Below are positions 1 to 7,508 of a stretch of 32,351 bases of DNA, in pieces (within the stretch, counting starts at the first letter, position 1; every line of letters begins with the position of its first letter). This DNA is from Streptococcus cuniculi (GTDB taxonomy: Bacteria; Bacillota; Bacilli; Lactobacillales; Streptococcaceae), in assembly GCF_004570575.1 (NCBI RefSeq), contig NZ_SPPD01000022.1, forward strand, positions 1 through 32,351, given 5' to 3'. The notes beneath the pieces are model-generated. The model saw only the letters and a list, made by a program, of their open reading frames with translations, was not told the origin of the DNA and made no database searches. The position numbers were made by a program, and so were the translations under genes.

Positions 1-101
1 TTAAGGATACGCTGTTTGACCTTACCATCTTTACGATAGCCTTCTACAAGGTAAACATGCGTCCTACCTTCTTTGTTTGTTGTTGTTTTAATAAAAGCCA
101 T
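1..101 (-). CDS. Insertion-sequence transposase, N-terminal fragment (cut by window edge)
   Basis: Reading the minus strand from an ATG at 101 gives 33 codons that run off the window. The peptide begins MAFIKTTTNKEGRTHV and continues with YLVEGYRKDGKVKQR. This resembles the start of IS4/IS1634-type DDE transposases common in streptococci; the family assignment is from memory of that opening and was not searched. The catalytic domain lies outside the window, so intactness cannot be judged. It has its own strong promoter but no Shine-Dalgarno sequence, because the -10 box sits 5 bases before the ATG. I could not identify the element's terminal inverted repeat in 102-330, which holds no other recognisable gene. 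Confidence 0.6.
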   Translation of the reverse strand, partial: MAFIKTTTNKEGRTHVYLVEGYRKDGKVKQRIL

Positions 102-106
102 AGTTC

Positions 107-135
107 ATTATACCATACATAACCATATACAACAA
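107..135 (-). promoter_or_regulatory. Promoter of the transposase, predicting a leaderless mRNA
   Basis: On the minus strand TTGTTG (130-135) and TATAAT (107-112) are separated by 17 bases. The predicted transcription start falls at or next to the ATG at 101, so the transcript would have essentially no leader. Confidence 0.6.
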
Positions 136-334
136 GATAAGACGTTGAAATTTATTAAAAAACCTTACTCTACCAAGGGGGAGCAAGGTGGGGGGAAAAA
201 ACAAGTGATAAAGTCGGGATTATATCAGAAAACAAGGTATTTGATACAGGAAATATCGCTAAAAGCGGACAATAAACAGCTTGAGAGGTCGTGGAAAGCT
301 GCAAAAGCTCATTTGCTATAGCCCTCAAAACGAC

Positions 335-353
335 AAAAAGAGGCTAGACCTCT
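335..353 (-). terminator. Rho-independent terminator after the lipoprotein gene
   Basis: On the minus strand a 5-bp stem (AGAGG/CCTCT) with loop TCTAG is followed by a run of five T. It begins 16 bases past the stop codon at 369. The stem is short, so efficiency may be moderate. Confidence 0.6.
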
Positions 354-368
354 CCAACCTCCGCAGTT

Positions 369-917
369 TTACTCTAGTATTTCTGAAAGAGTAAGCCTTA
401 CAGTTAGCGATTGACCAGCCTCCTTGAGCACCTGTTTCCAGTTTTCCTTATCCTTGACGGTACCAATCTTGGTATAGCTCCAAGTATTACTGCCGTAAAA
501 CAAGACCAGTTGTCGGCTATTGTATAGCACAATATCTCCATTGTGGGTCGTCATTTGGTGTTCACCACTTGTCAATGTCCTACCGAGATTGCCTACTTTT
601 TCAAAGCCAGCATAATCGTCTACAGTGACCGTCAGAGGACCCGACGTTAACATCTCCACCAATTCCCTAACCGCTTGATTGTTTTCTAAAGAAACGCTAA
701 ATGCCTCTGCACCAATATGAATCGTGATTTCTGTTACCTTCTGTTCTGTCATCTTTCCCTCCGTCTGCTGTTGGAAACTGCTGCTTGCAAAAGAAGCCCC
801 TGTTGAATGCTGCTCTTGACAAGCTACTAGCAGGCTGGCAGATAGGAAACAGCCTATTGCAACTGACAGGAATTGCCCAACAGCCTTGCCTCTCTCACAG
901 CGTTTTTCACCAACCAT
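369..917 (-). CDS. Secreted lipoprotein with a cyclophilin-like fold domain
   Basis: This 182-residue protein has a hydrophobic N-terminal segment ending in a lipobox (LLVAC, Cys33), so it should be lipid-anchored on the outer face of the membrane. A Ser/Thr/Gln-rich linker follows. Residues about 60-180 match the bacterial cyclophilin-like family: the segments DYAGFEKVGNLGRTL, NGDIVLYNSRQLVLFYG and NTWSYTKIG are its hallmarks. Members of this family are small beta-barrels related to cyclophilin whose activity is not established, so no enzymatic role is claimed. The start is supported by GGAG 5 bases upstream; that Shine-Dalgarno overlaps the stop of the acetyltransferase gene, so the two genes are translationally linked and share one promoter. 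The T-run terminator downstream closes the operon. Confidence 0.75.
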   Translation of the reverse strand: MVGEKRCERGKAVGQFLSVAIGCFLSASLLVACQEQHSTGASFASSSFQQQTEGKMTEQKVTEITIHIGAEAFSVSLENNQAVRELVEMLTSGPLTVTVDDYAGFEKVGNLGRTLTSGEHQMTTHNGDIVLYNSRQLVLFYGSNTWSYTKIGTVKDKENWKQVLKEAGQSLTVRLTLSEILE

Positions 918-924
918 GCTTCTC

Positions 925-1500
925 CTATTCTACAACATCAAGCTCTTTCAATACTTTTGCTGGAACACCACCCACCAAAGTCTTTGCTGCTACATCCTTG
1001 GTTACAACTGCCCCCGCAGCAATCACTGCGCCGTCTCCAATCGTCACTCCTGGACAAATGGTTGCATTGGCGCCAATCCAGACATCCTGCCCAATCGTGA
1101 CAGCAGCTGGGAGTAAGTTTCCACGTTTTGCAACTTCAAAGGAATGGTTGAGCGTTGCAATCACGACATTATGTCCAATCAAGGTCCGATCGCCAATGCT
1201 AATTCCTCCTTGGTCCTGAAATTTACAGCCCGCATTGATAAAGACATGATTGCCAATCGTTGTGTGACGACCACAATCGGTATAGAATGGAGGAAACAAG
1301 GTAAAATTTTCCCCAATCTGCTGTCCTGTTAATTCCTGCATCAGAGCAAGCACTTCTGCTGGTTCATGGTAGCGGTTGTTTAACGCCATTGTGATTTGCA
1401 AGGCTCTCTGGGACAAGTCGTGCATGAGACCAAACTCAGCCGAACCTGCTAGCACCTCCTGCCCTGTTTTCATCTTTTCAATAAGTGTTTGAATATCCAT
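925..1500 (-). CDS. Sugar O-acetyltransferase, hexapeptide-repeat (LacA/Maa-like)
   Basis: This 191-residue protein belongs to the left-handed beta-helix acetyltransferases that move an acetyl group from acetyl-CoA to a sugar hydroxyl. The N-terminal 60 residues are the helical Maa-type cap. From about residue 65 come the hexapeptide turns ([40 protein letters not shown]). The catalytic-type His is in ATLNHSF, and the C-terminus carries [19 protein letters not shown], the usual last coil. The substrate cannot be read from sequence. A perfect GGAGG lies before the ATG. It is the first gene of a two-gene operon divergent from a LysR gene, which probably controls it. Confidence 0.85.
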   Translation of the reverse strand: MDIQTLIEKMKTGQEVLAGSAEFGLMHDLSQRALQITMALNNRYHEPAEVLALMQELTGQQIGENFTLFPPFYTDCGRHTTIGNHVFINAGCKFQDQGGISIGDRTLIGHNVVIATLNHSFEVAKRGNLLPAAVTIGQDVWIGANATICPGVTIGDGAVIAAGAVVTKDVAAKTLVGGVPAKVLKELDVVE

Positions 1501-1520
1501 ATCGTCCTCCTTTTTTCATC

Positions 1521-1549
1521 AGTATACTTTTTGTTATCAGAAATAGCAA
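1521..1549 (-). promoter_or_regulatory. Promoter of the acetyltransferase-lipoprotein operon
   Basis: Minus-strand TTGCTA (1544-1549) and TATACT (1521-1526) are separated by exactly 17 bases. The start codon lies 20 bases downstream of the -10 box, leaving room for the AAGGAGG ribosome binding site. Confidence 0.65.
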
Positions 1550-1569
1550 ATACCTATTTTGTATCTTTT

Positions 1570-1590
1570 GATATGCCTTTTAAGCATATC
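1570..1590. promoter_or_regulatory. Candidate LysR operator (inverted repeat)
   Basis: GATATGC and GCATATC form a perfect 7-bp dyad with a 7-base spacer. It lies between the divergent promoters, 20 bases upstream of the operon's -35 box and covering the -35 zone of the lysR promoter. LysR-family proteins typically bind such dyads, autorepress and activate the divergent operon; that this site is used is inferred. Confidence 0.55.
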
Positions 1591-1592
1591 CG

Positions 1593-1601
1593 TGTTATAC
1601 T
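1593..1601 (+). promoter_or_regulatory. Extended -10 promoter of the LysR gene
   Basis: TGTTATACT is an extended -10 element (TGn plus TATACT) with no good -35 hexamer. The position fits transcription starting about 20 bases before the lysR ATG. Confidence 0.5.
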
Positions 1602-1629
1602 AGAAAAATAGAATGGAAAAGGAGAACAA

Positions 1630-2532
1630 ATGGAAATCAGGGTCTTACGGTATTTTCTAGAAGCTGCTAGAAAGCAAAATATGAGCAAAGCAGCCGCACA
1701 GCTCCATGTCACCCAACCTACTCTCTCCCGACAAATCAAGGACTTGGAAGAAAAAATGGGGCATCTCCTCTTTCATCGAGGCAATCACTCCATCGCCTTG
1801 ACACCAGAGGGAGAAATCTTCTACCAACGTGCCCTTGCTATTGTCAGCATGGTCGATCGAACGCTTGCTGAATTCGATGCAATGCAAGATTTTCAAGGCG
1901 GAGAACTCTCTATCGGCTGCGCAGAATCAGAAGGAATGCACCTGGTTGCAAAGGCAGCCAAACACCTGCGCCAAGCCTACCCTCATATGACTTTTCATCT
2001 CTACAGTGGGAATTTTGAGCGGGTCACTGATCATCTCAACAAGGGCTTGCTTGATTTTGCCCTCATCGTTCAAGAAATGGACACTTCTTCCTACCAAATG
2101 TTGCCGGTTCCTTATCAAGATACTTGGGGCTTGCTTATGCCTGCACATGCTCCCTTAGCCCAAAAAGAAACCCTTGATATTACCGATTTACTCGACCTTC
2201 CATTAATTGTGTCTAGGCAAGGGTTCACTGATGAAACGCCCAACCCCATCAAGGAGCAAGAAGAACAGTTGCAGATTGTCGCAACCTATGATTTGATTTA
2301 TAATGCCTCACTCTTTGTCCGAGAAGGACTAGGTTACGCCCTTACCTTTGATAAATTGATACATACAGGCCCCGAAAATGATCTGGTCTTTCGTCCTATT
2401 ATGCCCCAGATTACGTCTCCGATGAAACTCATTTGGAGCAAGCAGCACCCCCTTTCGCAGGCAGCTCAAGTCTTTCTCAGTACCTTTCAAGACTTGCTTG
2501 CGTCCTTGAATAAAGTAAAAAAGACAAATTAG
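1630..2532 (+). CDS. LysR-family transcriptional regulator
   Basis: This 300-residue protein has the full LysR plan. An N-terminal winged helix-turn-helix (about residues 1-60, with MSKAAAQLHVTQPTLSRQIK) and linker helix are followed by a two-lobed periplasmic-binding-protein-like effector domain (about 90-290). The start is fixed by AAAAGGAG 5 bases before the ATG. It is divergent from the acetyltransferase-lipoprotein operon across a 129-base gap holding two promoters and a dyad operator, which is the usual arrangement for a LysR protein controlling its neighbour. The effector is unknown. The stop codon lies inside the left arm of its terminator. Confidence 0.9.
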   Translation: MEIRVLRYFLEAARKQNMSKAAAQLHVTQPTLSRQIKDLEEKMGHLLFHRGNHSIALTPEGEIFYQRALAIVSMVDRTLAEFDAMQDFQGGELSIGCAESEGMHLVAKAAKHLRQAYPHMTFHLYSGNFERVTDHLNKGLLDFALIVQEMDTSSYQMLPVPYQDTWGLLMPAHAPLAQKETLDITDLLDLPLIVSRQGFTDETPNPIKEQEEQLQIVATYDLIYNASLFVREGLGYALTFDKLIHTGPENDLVFRPIMPQITSPMKLIWSKQHPLSQAAQVFLSTFQDLLASLNKVKKTN

Positions 2533-2552
2533 AAACGCTAATTTGTCTTTTT
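2517..2552 (+). terminator. Rho-independent terminator of the LysR gene
   Basis: The arms AAAAAGACAAATTAG and CTAATTTGTCTTTTT pair perfectly around a 5-base loop and end in five T. The stem contains the TAG stop codon of the gene. The A-run on the other side makes it usable from the opposite strand as well. Confidence 0.85.
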
Positions 2553-2573
2553 CAACGTGAGAATGTCTCACTC

Positions 2574-2746
2574 TTGTATCTTGTGTAATTGAACACGCCC
2601 TAAACTCTATGCGAAAAAGAGACGCAGATGTTCTCGCTTTAGCGAGTTACAGCTGTGGCTACCTTTAGGTATAAATCTTCCTAGAGTCTACAGACTCTTC
2701 GGCAGATTTCCTATTTTCGCTTTGAGTTCTTAACGGGCTTTGTATC
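2574..2746 (+). repeat. Mosaic stem-loop repeat, copy A (between lysR and clpP)
   Basis: The copy is bounded by TTGTATCTT at 2574 and by TTTGTATC next to the clpP stop. Its head (AATTGAACACGCCCTAAAC) and tail (GAGTTCTTAACGGGC) pair over a long distance: GCCC with GGGC, ACTC with GAGT and GCGAAAA with TTTTCGC. Between them lie local hairpins, including CTCGC/GCGAG, TACC/GGTA and AGAGTCT/AGACTCT inside AATCT/AGATT. The 3' end touches the TAA of clpP. Shared blocks recur at 4810, 6900, 14121, 20847 and 23048. I know no name for this family. Confidence 0.7.
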
Positions 2747-3337
2747 TTATTTTAACTGATTATTCTCCATGATTTGGTCAATAAAGCCGTAATCAAGTGT
2801 TTCTTTGGCACTCATCCAGTAGTCACGCTCTGCATCTTTGTGGATTTGTTTGACGCTTTTTCCTGAATTATCCGCAAGGATTTTCTCAAGAGTGTTACGA
2901 GTTTTGAGCAAGTGCTCGGCTGCGATGGCCATATCGGTCTGTTGCGTACCACCACCAGTACCGCCCATTGGCTGGTGAATCATGTATTCTGCGTGTGGCA
3001 ACATGAAACGTTTGCCCTTAGCACCGCTTGAAGCGATAATCGTTCCCATGCTGGCAGCCATCCCCATGACAATGGTTTGGACATCTGCCTTGATAAAGTT
3101 CATCGTGTCCACAATAGCAAGACCTGCTGAGACAGAACCACCAGGAGTATTGACATAAAGGTAAATATCCTTGGTTGGGTCTTGCGCATCAAGGAAAAGC
3201 AACTGGGCAATAACCGAATTAGCCATATTGTCCTCAACTGGACCTGTCAACATGATAATACGATCTTTTAAGAGACGTGAGTAAATATCATACGAGCGTT
3301 CCCCACGGCTGGTTTGTTCAATAACTACAGGAATCAT
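2747..3337 (-). CDS. clpP: ATP-dependent Clp protease proteolytic subunit
   Basis: ClpP is the serine peptidase that forms a double heptameric barrel and degrades unfolded or tagged proteins handed over by Clp ATPases in the cytoplasm. The 196-residue length is normal for the family. The catalytic triad is visible as Ser96 (GMAASMG), His121 (YMIHQP) and Asp172 (RDYWMS). The short N-terminus [20 protein letters not shown] is typical, and AAGGAG precedes the ATG. Its promoter overlaps a perfect CtsR operator, so heat-shock control by CtsR is expected. It is monocistronic here, followed by a stem-loop repeat; upp lies upstream behind its own terminator. Confidence 0.97.
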   Translation of the reverse strand: MIPVVIEQTSRGERSYDIYSRLLKDRIIMLTGPVEDNMANSVIAQLLFLDAQDPTKDIYLYVNTPGGSVSAGLAIVDTMNFIKADVQTIVMGMAASMGTIIASSGAKGKRFMLPHAEYMIHQPMGGTGGGTQQTDMAIAAEHLLKTRNTLEKILADNSGKSVKQIHKDAERDYWMSAKETLDYGFIDQIMENNQLK

Positions 3338-3364
3338 AGTATTCTCCTTTTCGATTTTGAGATT

Positions 3365-3393
3365 ATTATACTTGAATAGTCAAAAAAGGTCAA
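3365..3393 (-). promoter_or_regulatory. clpP promoter
   Basis: On the minus strand TTGACC (3388-3393) and TATAAT (3365-3370) are 17 bases apart. The -35 box lies inside the CtsR operator, so repressor binding would block RNA polymerase. Confidence 0.8.
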
Positions 3394-3394
3394 A
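3378..3394 (+). promoter_or_regulatory. CtsR operator (heat-shock repressor box) at clpP
   Basis: AGTCAAA-AAA-GGTCAAA reads on the plus strand. It matches the known CtsR consensus of two RGTCAAA heptads in tandem separated by NAN. Confidence 0.88.
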
Positions 3395-3431
3395 TAAAAA
3401 ACTCAAGGATAGCGATAGGCTCTAAAACAGG

Positions 3432-3483
3432 AAAAAATCGCCCCAACCAAGACTAGAACAATCTTGATAGTAGGCGATTTTTT
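3432..3483 (-). terminator. Terminator between upp and clpP
   Basis: AAAAAATCGCC (3432-3442) pairs with GGCGATTTTTT (3473-3483). A smaller CAAGA/TCTTG hairpin is nested between them. The T-run makes it the terminator of upp on the minus strand, and it is symmetric enough to work in both directions. Confidence 0.8.
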
Positions 3484-3529
3484 AGATATTTCAAGGTTAA
3501 CATATAGCTTAAGCCTATTGCTGTCCTGC

Positions 3530-4159
3530 TTATTTCGTACCGAACAAGCGGTCTCCTGCATCTCCCAATCCTGGAACGATGTAGCCTTTTTCGTTTAATT
3601 TTTCATCTAGGGCTGCCGTGAAGATGTCCACGTCTGGGTGAGCAGCTTGAAGGGCTTTGACACCTTCTGGTGCTGCTACAAGGCAGACAAATTTGATATT
3701 GGTTGCGCCACGTTTTTTCAGTGAATCAATCGCCAAAATCGCAGAACCACCTGTCGCAAGCATTGGGTCAACAACAAAAACCTGACGTTGGTCGATATCT
3801 TCTGGTAATTTGACCAAGTATTCAACTGGTTGCAAGGTTTCTTCATCGCGGTACATACCGATGTGTCCAACTTTGGCAGCCGGCACAAGGCTCAATAGAC
3901 CGTCCACCATACCGATTCCGGCACGCAAGATTGGAACAATGGCCAATTTTTTACCAGCGATTTGTTTTTGGACAGTTTTGGTAATTGGAGTTTCAATTTC
4001 AACATCTTCTAATGGTAAGTCACGTAGCACTTCGTACCCCATTAGCATAGCGATTTCATCCACCAATTCACGGAAAGCCTTAGTAGGCGTATCTGTACGG
4101 CGCAAGATAGACAGTTTATGCTGAATAAGTGGATGTGCAATAACTTGGAATTTCTCCAT
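3530..4159 (-). CDS. upp: Uracil phosphoribosyltransferase
   Basis: Upp salvages uracil by joining it to PRPP to give UMP in the cytoplasm. Starting from [16 protein letters not shown] gives 209 residues, the normal family length. An in-frame extension to 4222 is rejected because AGAGG sits before the 4159 ATG. The PRPP-binding loop is seen as [12 protein letters not shown] near residues 129-140, and the uracil-binding C-terminus ends in [17 protein letters not shown]. It has its own extended -10 promoter and is insulated by terminators on both sides, so it is likely transcribed alone. Confidence 0.96.
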   Translation of the reverse strand: MEKFQVIAHPLIQHKLSILRRTDTPTKAFRELVDEIAMLMGYEVLRDLPLEDVEIETPITKTVQKQIAGKKLAIVPILRAGIGMVDGLLSLVPAAKVGHIGMYRDEETLQPVEYLVKLPEDIDQRQVFVVDPMLATGGSAILAIDSLKKRGATNIKFVCLVAAPEGVKALQAAHPDVDIFTAALDEKLNEKGYIVPGLGDAGDRLFGTK

Positions 4160-4187
4160 GATGGAACCTCTTCTATTTGTTTTTTCT

Positions 4188-4196
4188 ATTTTACCA
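4188..4196 (-). promoter_or_regulatory. Extended -10 promoter of upp
   Basis: Minus-strand TGGTAAAAT provides a TGn extension in front of a TAAAAT -10 box, 28 bases before the upp ATG. There is no convincing -35 box. Confidence 0.45.
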
Positions 4197-4205
4197 AAAA
4201 ATATC

Positions 4206-4234
4206 AAAAAAAGCTTGCCCAAATGGCAGGCTTT
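4206..4234 (-). terminator. Terminator upstream of upp
   Basis: On the minus strand the arms AAAGC..TGCC and GGCA..GCTTT (one mismatch) close a 5-base loop and run into seven T. It stops transcripts coming from the gtfA side. No intact gene now ends close by, so it probably served a gene displaced when the repeats entered. Confidence 0.75.
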
Positions 4235-4273
4235 GGGGATTTATCTGTGAAATCTCTGATTTCTGAACTTTTT

Positions 4274-4309
4274 ATACTCTTCAAACATCGTCAGCGTCAC
4301 CTTGACAAG
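4274..4309 (-). repeat. BOX-A-like sequence beside the inverted repeat
   Basis: The segment ATACTCTTCAAACATCG followed by TCAGCGTCACCTTG resembles a shortened boxA module of the pneumococcal BOX element, recognised from memory. It stops 2 bases before the outer edge of the 498-bp inverted repeat. No boxC partner was found nearby. Confidence 0.5.
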
Positions 4310-4311
4310 AT

Positions 4312-4809
4312 GTGAGAACGCATAAAGCACACAGTGCACTCAAGAGTATCCGTATCTGTAAAGCAGGCATAGCCTGCAACAGCTACGGCCAAATAGGCAG
4401 CCGAAGTATTAGAGGAGAGTTTGCTCCACAAACTCCTATTTCTCACCTTCAAAGGTATACTATACCTTTGAAGCTAGCAACTTCGTAGTGAGACCCCAGC
4501 GAGGGTAGCTAGGATATTCATAAATAAAATGTAGGGAATATCCAGCTAGCTACCGCCAACATGGAACTCTAACTTAACCGAGTTGCGATAGCTTTTTCAA
4601 ATAAACCTCGCTTCTTAGTTTTTAGGTTCGGGTAGCAATCTTCGCTCTCCTATTTCTTGGCTCAGGTTCAACTAATCCACTGAATTAGTTGAATCCCCTG
4701 ACTATCCTCGCTTTCGCATTTTCAAGCTCGGGTAGAAATAGTCACTCCCCTGACTATTTCTATTATCCCCAAGGGGATTCTCAGCTGTAACTCGCTAAAG
4801 CGAGAACAG
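4312..4809 (-). repeat. Long inverted repeat, copy IR1 (gtfA-distal)
   Basis: This 498-bp block is the reverse complement of 6900-7397 with about a dozen substitutions and no length change, so about 97% identical. It has no coding potential. It is a string of palindromes: CTTCAAAGGTATA/TATACCTTTGAAG around one centre base, GAGTTTG/CAAACTC, GCAGGC/GCCTGC, TTCAACTAAT/ATTAGTTGAA, GAAATAGTCA/TGACTATTTC and CTCGCT/AGCGAG. Together with IR2 it brackets gtfA. Divergence rises only in the outer 25 bases. Confidence 0.92.
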
Positions 4810-4949
4810 CTACCTATCTTTTTCACTAAGATTTTAGCCCGAGTTCAGTTATGCCTGTAGCTGTTGACACGAGTTACACTCGTTTTATTTCCAACCTTCA
4901 ACAGTCTGCCAGACTATTGGAGCGAGTACTAAAAGGAAACGAAACGACT
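4810..4949 (-). repeat. Mosaic stem-loop repeat, head module of copy B
   Basis: Continuing from IR1 in the minus orientation this holds blocks also found at 14121-14330 and 23048-23305: GTGAAAAAGATAGGTAGCTG, GAACTCGGGCTAAA, an ACGAGT/ACTCGT hairpin, and a CCAATAGTCT/AGACTGTTGG-like hairpin next to TTTCGTTTCCTTTTAGTAC. Its edge cuts straight into the maltose acetyltransferase reading frame at 4950, so this copy inserted into, or replaced part of, that gene. Confidence 0.75.
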
Positions 4950-4950
4950 G

Positions 4951-5208
4951 TACAGGGCAGGTATCCAAGACTGTCCAGCCAAAATTAGCAAAAAAATCCT
5001 CTCCAACATGAACATGCGATCCTTCCTCTAACATGACAGGCGTCTCAACATATAGCCACTCATCCGTACTTCCCAACCAATTTTTCATCAACTGCGAACG
5101 CTGGTTACCGTCTATTTCTTGGTTAACTTGACCGTGCAAGTCTCTAGCATGTTGACACAGAGCAAGTCATTCCTTATCAGTAGCATTGTAGAGCTGACCT
5201 GCGATCAT
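4951..5208 (-). pseudogene. Maltose O-acetyltransferase remnant (maa-like)
   Basis: Reading from an ATG at 5208 gives MIAGQLYNATDKE, then an in-frame TGA, then LALCQHARDLHGQVNQEIDG. The frame continues to GEDFFANFGWTVLDTCPV. This follows the N-terminal half of Maa/LacA sugar acetyltransferases, which open MLAGxLYNAxDPEL and carry a GxxFFANFNxxILD block. The frame then breaks at 4950 where the mosaic repeat begins, so the whole hexapeptide catalytic part is gone. With one nonsense codon and a 3' truncation it is a dead gene. It lies downstream of gtfA, separated by gtfA's terminator, and may once have served the sugar locus. The 84-residue open frame at 4885-5139 is only its surviving piece. 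Confidence 0.85.
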
Positions 5209-5245
5209 CTTTTCTTTTTCTGTCCTTTCCTTTTCCTCCTAGTGC

Positions 5246-5284
5246 AAAAGAGCGAGGAATACAATCGTTTTCCTTCGCTCTTTT
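5246..5284 (-). terminator. Terminator of gtfA
   Basis: AAAAGAGCG (5246-5254) pairs with CGCTCTTTT (5276-5284), extended by GGAA/TTCC inside. It lies 10 bases past the gtfA stop and is bidirectional in form. Confidence 0.8.
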
Positions 5285-5294
5285 ATGATAACAT

Positions 5295-6743
5295 TCATAG
5301 GAAAATTTGTTGGCTTTCACCTTCAACGATTTCTACAATATCAAACGTTTTATCTTTGAGATTAGCTGTTAACTGGGTAGCAATTCCTGCGTCTTGATTG
5401 TTCCACATGATGTGAAGGGTATGGGTATCTCGCATCTCAACTGTAAATTCTCCGTCAAAGGCTGGGCTGGTATTTCTGAATTTCAAGAGATTGAAAAGTG
5501 ATTGCACCACTGGACGTTTGACTTCTCGTTCAATTTCTTCCAAGTCATAATAGTGACGATTGATATTGCGACCTTCCTTAGAAGACTCGAGCAAGTCAAT
5601 GTCATTTTCTCCTGCCAAGAGGCCGACATAGTAAATCTGCGGAATACCCGGAGCAAAACATTGCAAGACGCGGGCTAGCAGGTAGGCTTGATCGTTATTG
5701 CCCAAGGCTGAGTAATAGGTGCAGTTAATTTGGTAAATATCCAAGTTATTATAGGCCTCTGTGCTATAGATCTTTTTGACATTAGCACCTTGTGCATAGA
5801 GCGCTTCGCGCGTTTCTTCAATCTCTTTGTCTGTTAACAAATCTTTAACATCTACTACACCAATCCCGTCATGAGTATCGAGTGTTGTAAACTGCTTTCG
5901 CGGACAAATCGTCATCCAGTGAACTAGACGATTGACCTGACCTGAATAAAGAGCGTGAAGCACCAGCATTGGCAAGGCAAAATCGTACACATAGTAGTCT
6001 TGCTCGGCAATCTTCTGCTGGATTGTATAATGTTCATGAATTTCTGGTAAAATCTCGATTCCCTGAGGCGCTAAGAGCTTGCGTGGAAAATGGAGCATTT
6101 CCCAAATATCTGGCTCTACAAAGAAACAGTTCGTGCCAATTTTCTTATTCGCATACGCAAAGGCGTCTAGACGAATGATAGATGCACCATGTCGCGCCAA
6201 GTTTTCCAGATTTTCCTTGATAAAGGTTCTCGTGGTTTCTGTCGTCACATCGAGGTCGATCTGCTGTTCATCAAAGGTACACCATACTTTTTCGGTGCTA
6301 CCGTCTGCAAATTCTGCAATGCGATAAGGCGCACGTGGTTTCCGTTTGTAAATCAAGTCCACATCTTCTTGGCTCGGCTCACCATTGGGCCAAAAATTCT
6401 TATAGCGGATAAACAAATCAGCATATTCTGAATCATCTTTTTTCTCTAAAAAATCTAGGAAATAAGGCGATTGAGCTGAAATGTGGTTGATCATGAAGTC
6501 AAACATCAGGTAGTAGTCCTTGCTGAGCGCTTCGATATCTTCCCAGTCTCCAAAGGATGGATCCACCTTGGTATAATCCATTGGCGCAAATCCGCGGTCA
6601 CCAGATGAGGGGAAAAATGGTAGGATATGGACTCCTCCGACCGTGTCTTTAAGCGGACCTTCCAAGACTTTTTTCAAATCTTTGAGATTATTTCCTAAGC
6701 TATCTGAATAGGTAATCAACATGGCTTGGTTTTTGATTTTCAT
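5295..6743 (-). CDS. gtfA: Sucrose phosphorylase
   Basis: GtfA (GH13) splits sucrose with phosphate into glucose 1-phosphate and fructose in the cytoplasm, saving ATP. The 482 residues align end to end with the S. mutans enzyme as I remember it. The (beta/alpha)8 catalytic residues are visible: nucleophile Asp193 (IIRLDAFAY), acid/base Glu234 ([10 protein letters not shown]) and the third carboxylate Asp292 (TLDTHDGIG). AAGGAG precedes the ATG. In streptococci gtfA normally follows msmG directly. Here a 765-base gap filled by a 498-bp repeat separates them, and a matching inverted copy lies beyond its 3' end. Expression may therefore depend on readthrough from msmG or on a weak promoter of its own. 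Confidence 0.95.
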   Translation of the reverse strand: MKIKNQAMLITYSDSLGNNLKDLKKVLEGPLKDTVGGVHILPFFPSSGDRGFAPMDYTKVDPSFGDWEDIEALSKDYYLMFDFMINHISAQSPYFLDFLEKKDDSEYADLFIRYKNFWPNGEPSQEDVDLIYKRKPRAPYRIAEFADGSTEKVWCTFDEQQIDLDVTTETTRTFIKENLENLARHGASIIRLDAFAYANKKIGTNCFFVEPDIWEMLHFPRKLLAPQGIEILPEIHEHYTIQQKIAEQDYYVYDFALPMLVLHALYSGQVNRLVHWMTICPRKQFTTLDTHDGIGVVDVKDLLTDKEIEETREALYAQGANVKKIYSTEAYNNLDIYQINCTYYSALGNNDQAYLLARVLQCFAPGIPQIYYVGLLAGENDIDLLESSKEGRNINRHYYDLEEIEREVKRPVVQSLFNLLKFRNTSPAFDGEFTVEMRDTHTLHIMWNNQDAGIATQLTANLKDKTFDIVEIVEGESQQIFL

Positions 6744-6817
6744 TTTATTCTCCTTGTATGCATTTTATTTTCAGGAAAAGCAACTATCTATTTTCAACAT
6801 GGTTTTTACTCTCTCAT

Positions 6818-6845
6818 ATCATATGAATTTGAACTCAAGCTACAA
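6818..6845 (-). promoter_or_regulatory. Possible private promoter of gtfA
   Basis: In the 156 bases between IR2 and gtfA the minus strand offers TTGTAG (6840-6845) and TATGAT (6818-6823) with a 16-base spacer, about 75 bases before the ATG. A 7-bp stem AGTTGCC/GGCAACT (6871-6901) sits at the junction with IR2. Both are weak evidence. Confidence 0.35.
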
Positions 6846-6899
6846 CTCACTGACAATCTAGTAGGGTTAGAGTTGCCAACGATAAACCACAGTAGGCAA

Positions 6900-7397
6900 C
6901 TGTTCTCGCTTTAGCGAGTTACAGCTAAGAATCTCCTTGGGGATAATAGAAATAGTCAGGGTAGTGACTATTTCTACCCGAGCTTGAAAATGCGAAAGCG
7001 AGGATAGTCAGGGGTTTCAACTAATTCAGTGGATTAGTTGAACCTGAGCCAAGAAATAGGAGAGCGAAGATTGCTACCCGAACCTAAAAACTAAGAAGCG
7101 AGGTTTATTTGAAAAAGCTATCGCAACTCGGTTAAGTTAGAGTTCCATGTTGGCGGTAGCTAGCTGGATATTCCCTACATTTTATTTATGAATATCCTAG
7201 CTATCCTCGCCGGGGTCTCACTACGAAGTTGCTAGCTTCAAAGGTATAGTATACCTTTGAAGGTGAGAAATAGGAGTTTGTGGAGCAAACTCTCCTCTAA
7301 TACTTCGGCCGCCTATTTTGCCGTAGCTGTTGCAGGCTATGCCTGCTTTACAGATACGGATACTCTTGAGTGCACTTTGTACTTTTAACGCTCTCAC
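6900..7397 (+). repeat. Long inverted repeat, copy IR2 (between msmG and gtfA)
   Basis: This is the partner of IR1 at 4312-4809 in opposite orientation and of the same 498-bp length. It interrupts the msm operon between msmG and gtfA. It starts with the CTCGCT/AGCGAG hairpin shared by all mosaic copies and ends with a TTTTAACGCTCTCAC tail, followed directly by the next module's head. It has no open reading frame of note. Confidence 0.92.
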
Positions 7398-7508
7398 TAC
7401 TTAATTGAACTCGGGCTAAAAGCTCGGAAAAAAGATAGCCTTCCTCGTGTTCATCGAACACTACGTCAGGCTCCTATTTTTCGGTCGCTTTTTTAACGCC
7501 CTCGTATC
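7398..7508 (+). repeat. Mosaic stem-loop repeat, head-tail unit C
   Basis: The head AATTGAACTCGGGCTAAAA and the tail CTTTTTTAACGCCCTCG pair as GGGC with GCCC plus TAAAA with TTTTA. An inner arm, AAAAAAGATAGCC, faces GGCTCCTATTTTT. A small hairpin lies in the middle (GTGTTC/GAACAC). The unit ends in GTATCTTA, whose TTA is the stop codon of msmG. Confidence 0.7.

Noticed and set aside
73..321. 82-residue plus-strand open frame over the transposase promoter
   Set aside because: It overlaps the transposase start and its promoter on the other strand, has no ribosome binding site and reads as low-complexity Lys-rich sequence.
785..1332. Several plus-strand frames antisense to the acetyltransferase and lipoprotein genes
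   Set aside because: The minus-strand products have clear domain motifs and good binding sites; these frames are shadows.
4240..4306. Possible C-terminal end of a lost gene (VTLTMFEEYKKFRNQ on the minus strand)
   Set aside because: The DNA fits a BOX-A-like repeat better (ATACTCTTC ... GTCAGCGTCACC), and no upstream coding sequence continues the frame.
4312..4950. CRISPR array
   Set aside because: The palindromic units differ from one another and are not evenly spaced direct repeats with unique spacers; no cas genes are present.
4885..5139. 84-residue minus-strand open frame taken as a gene
   Set aside because: It is the middle of the interrupted maltose acetyltransferase remnant plus repeat sequence; the true start at 5208 is cut off by a stop codon.
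5119..5397. 92-residue plus-strand frame between the maa remnant and gtfA
   Set aside because: It runs across the gtfA terminator and into gtfA antisense, without a binding site or domain.
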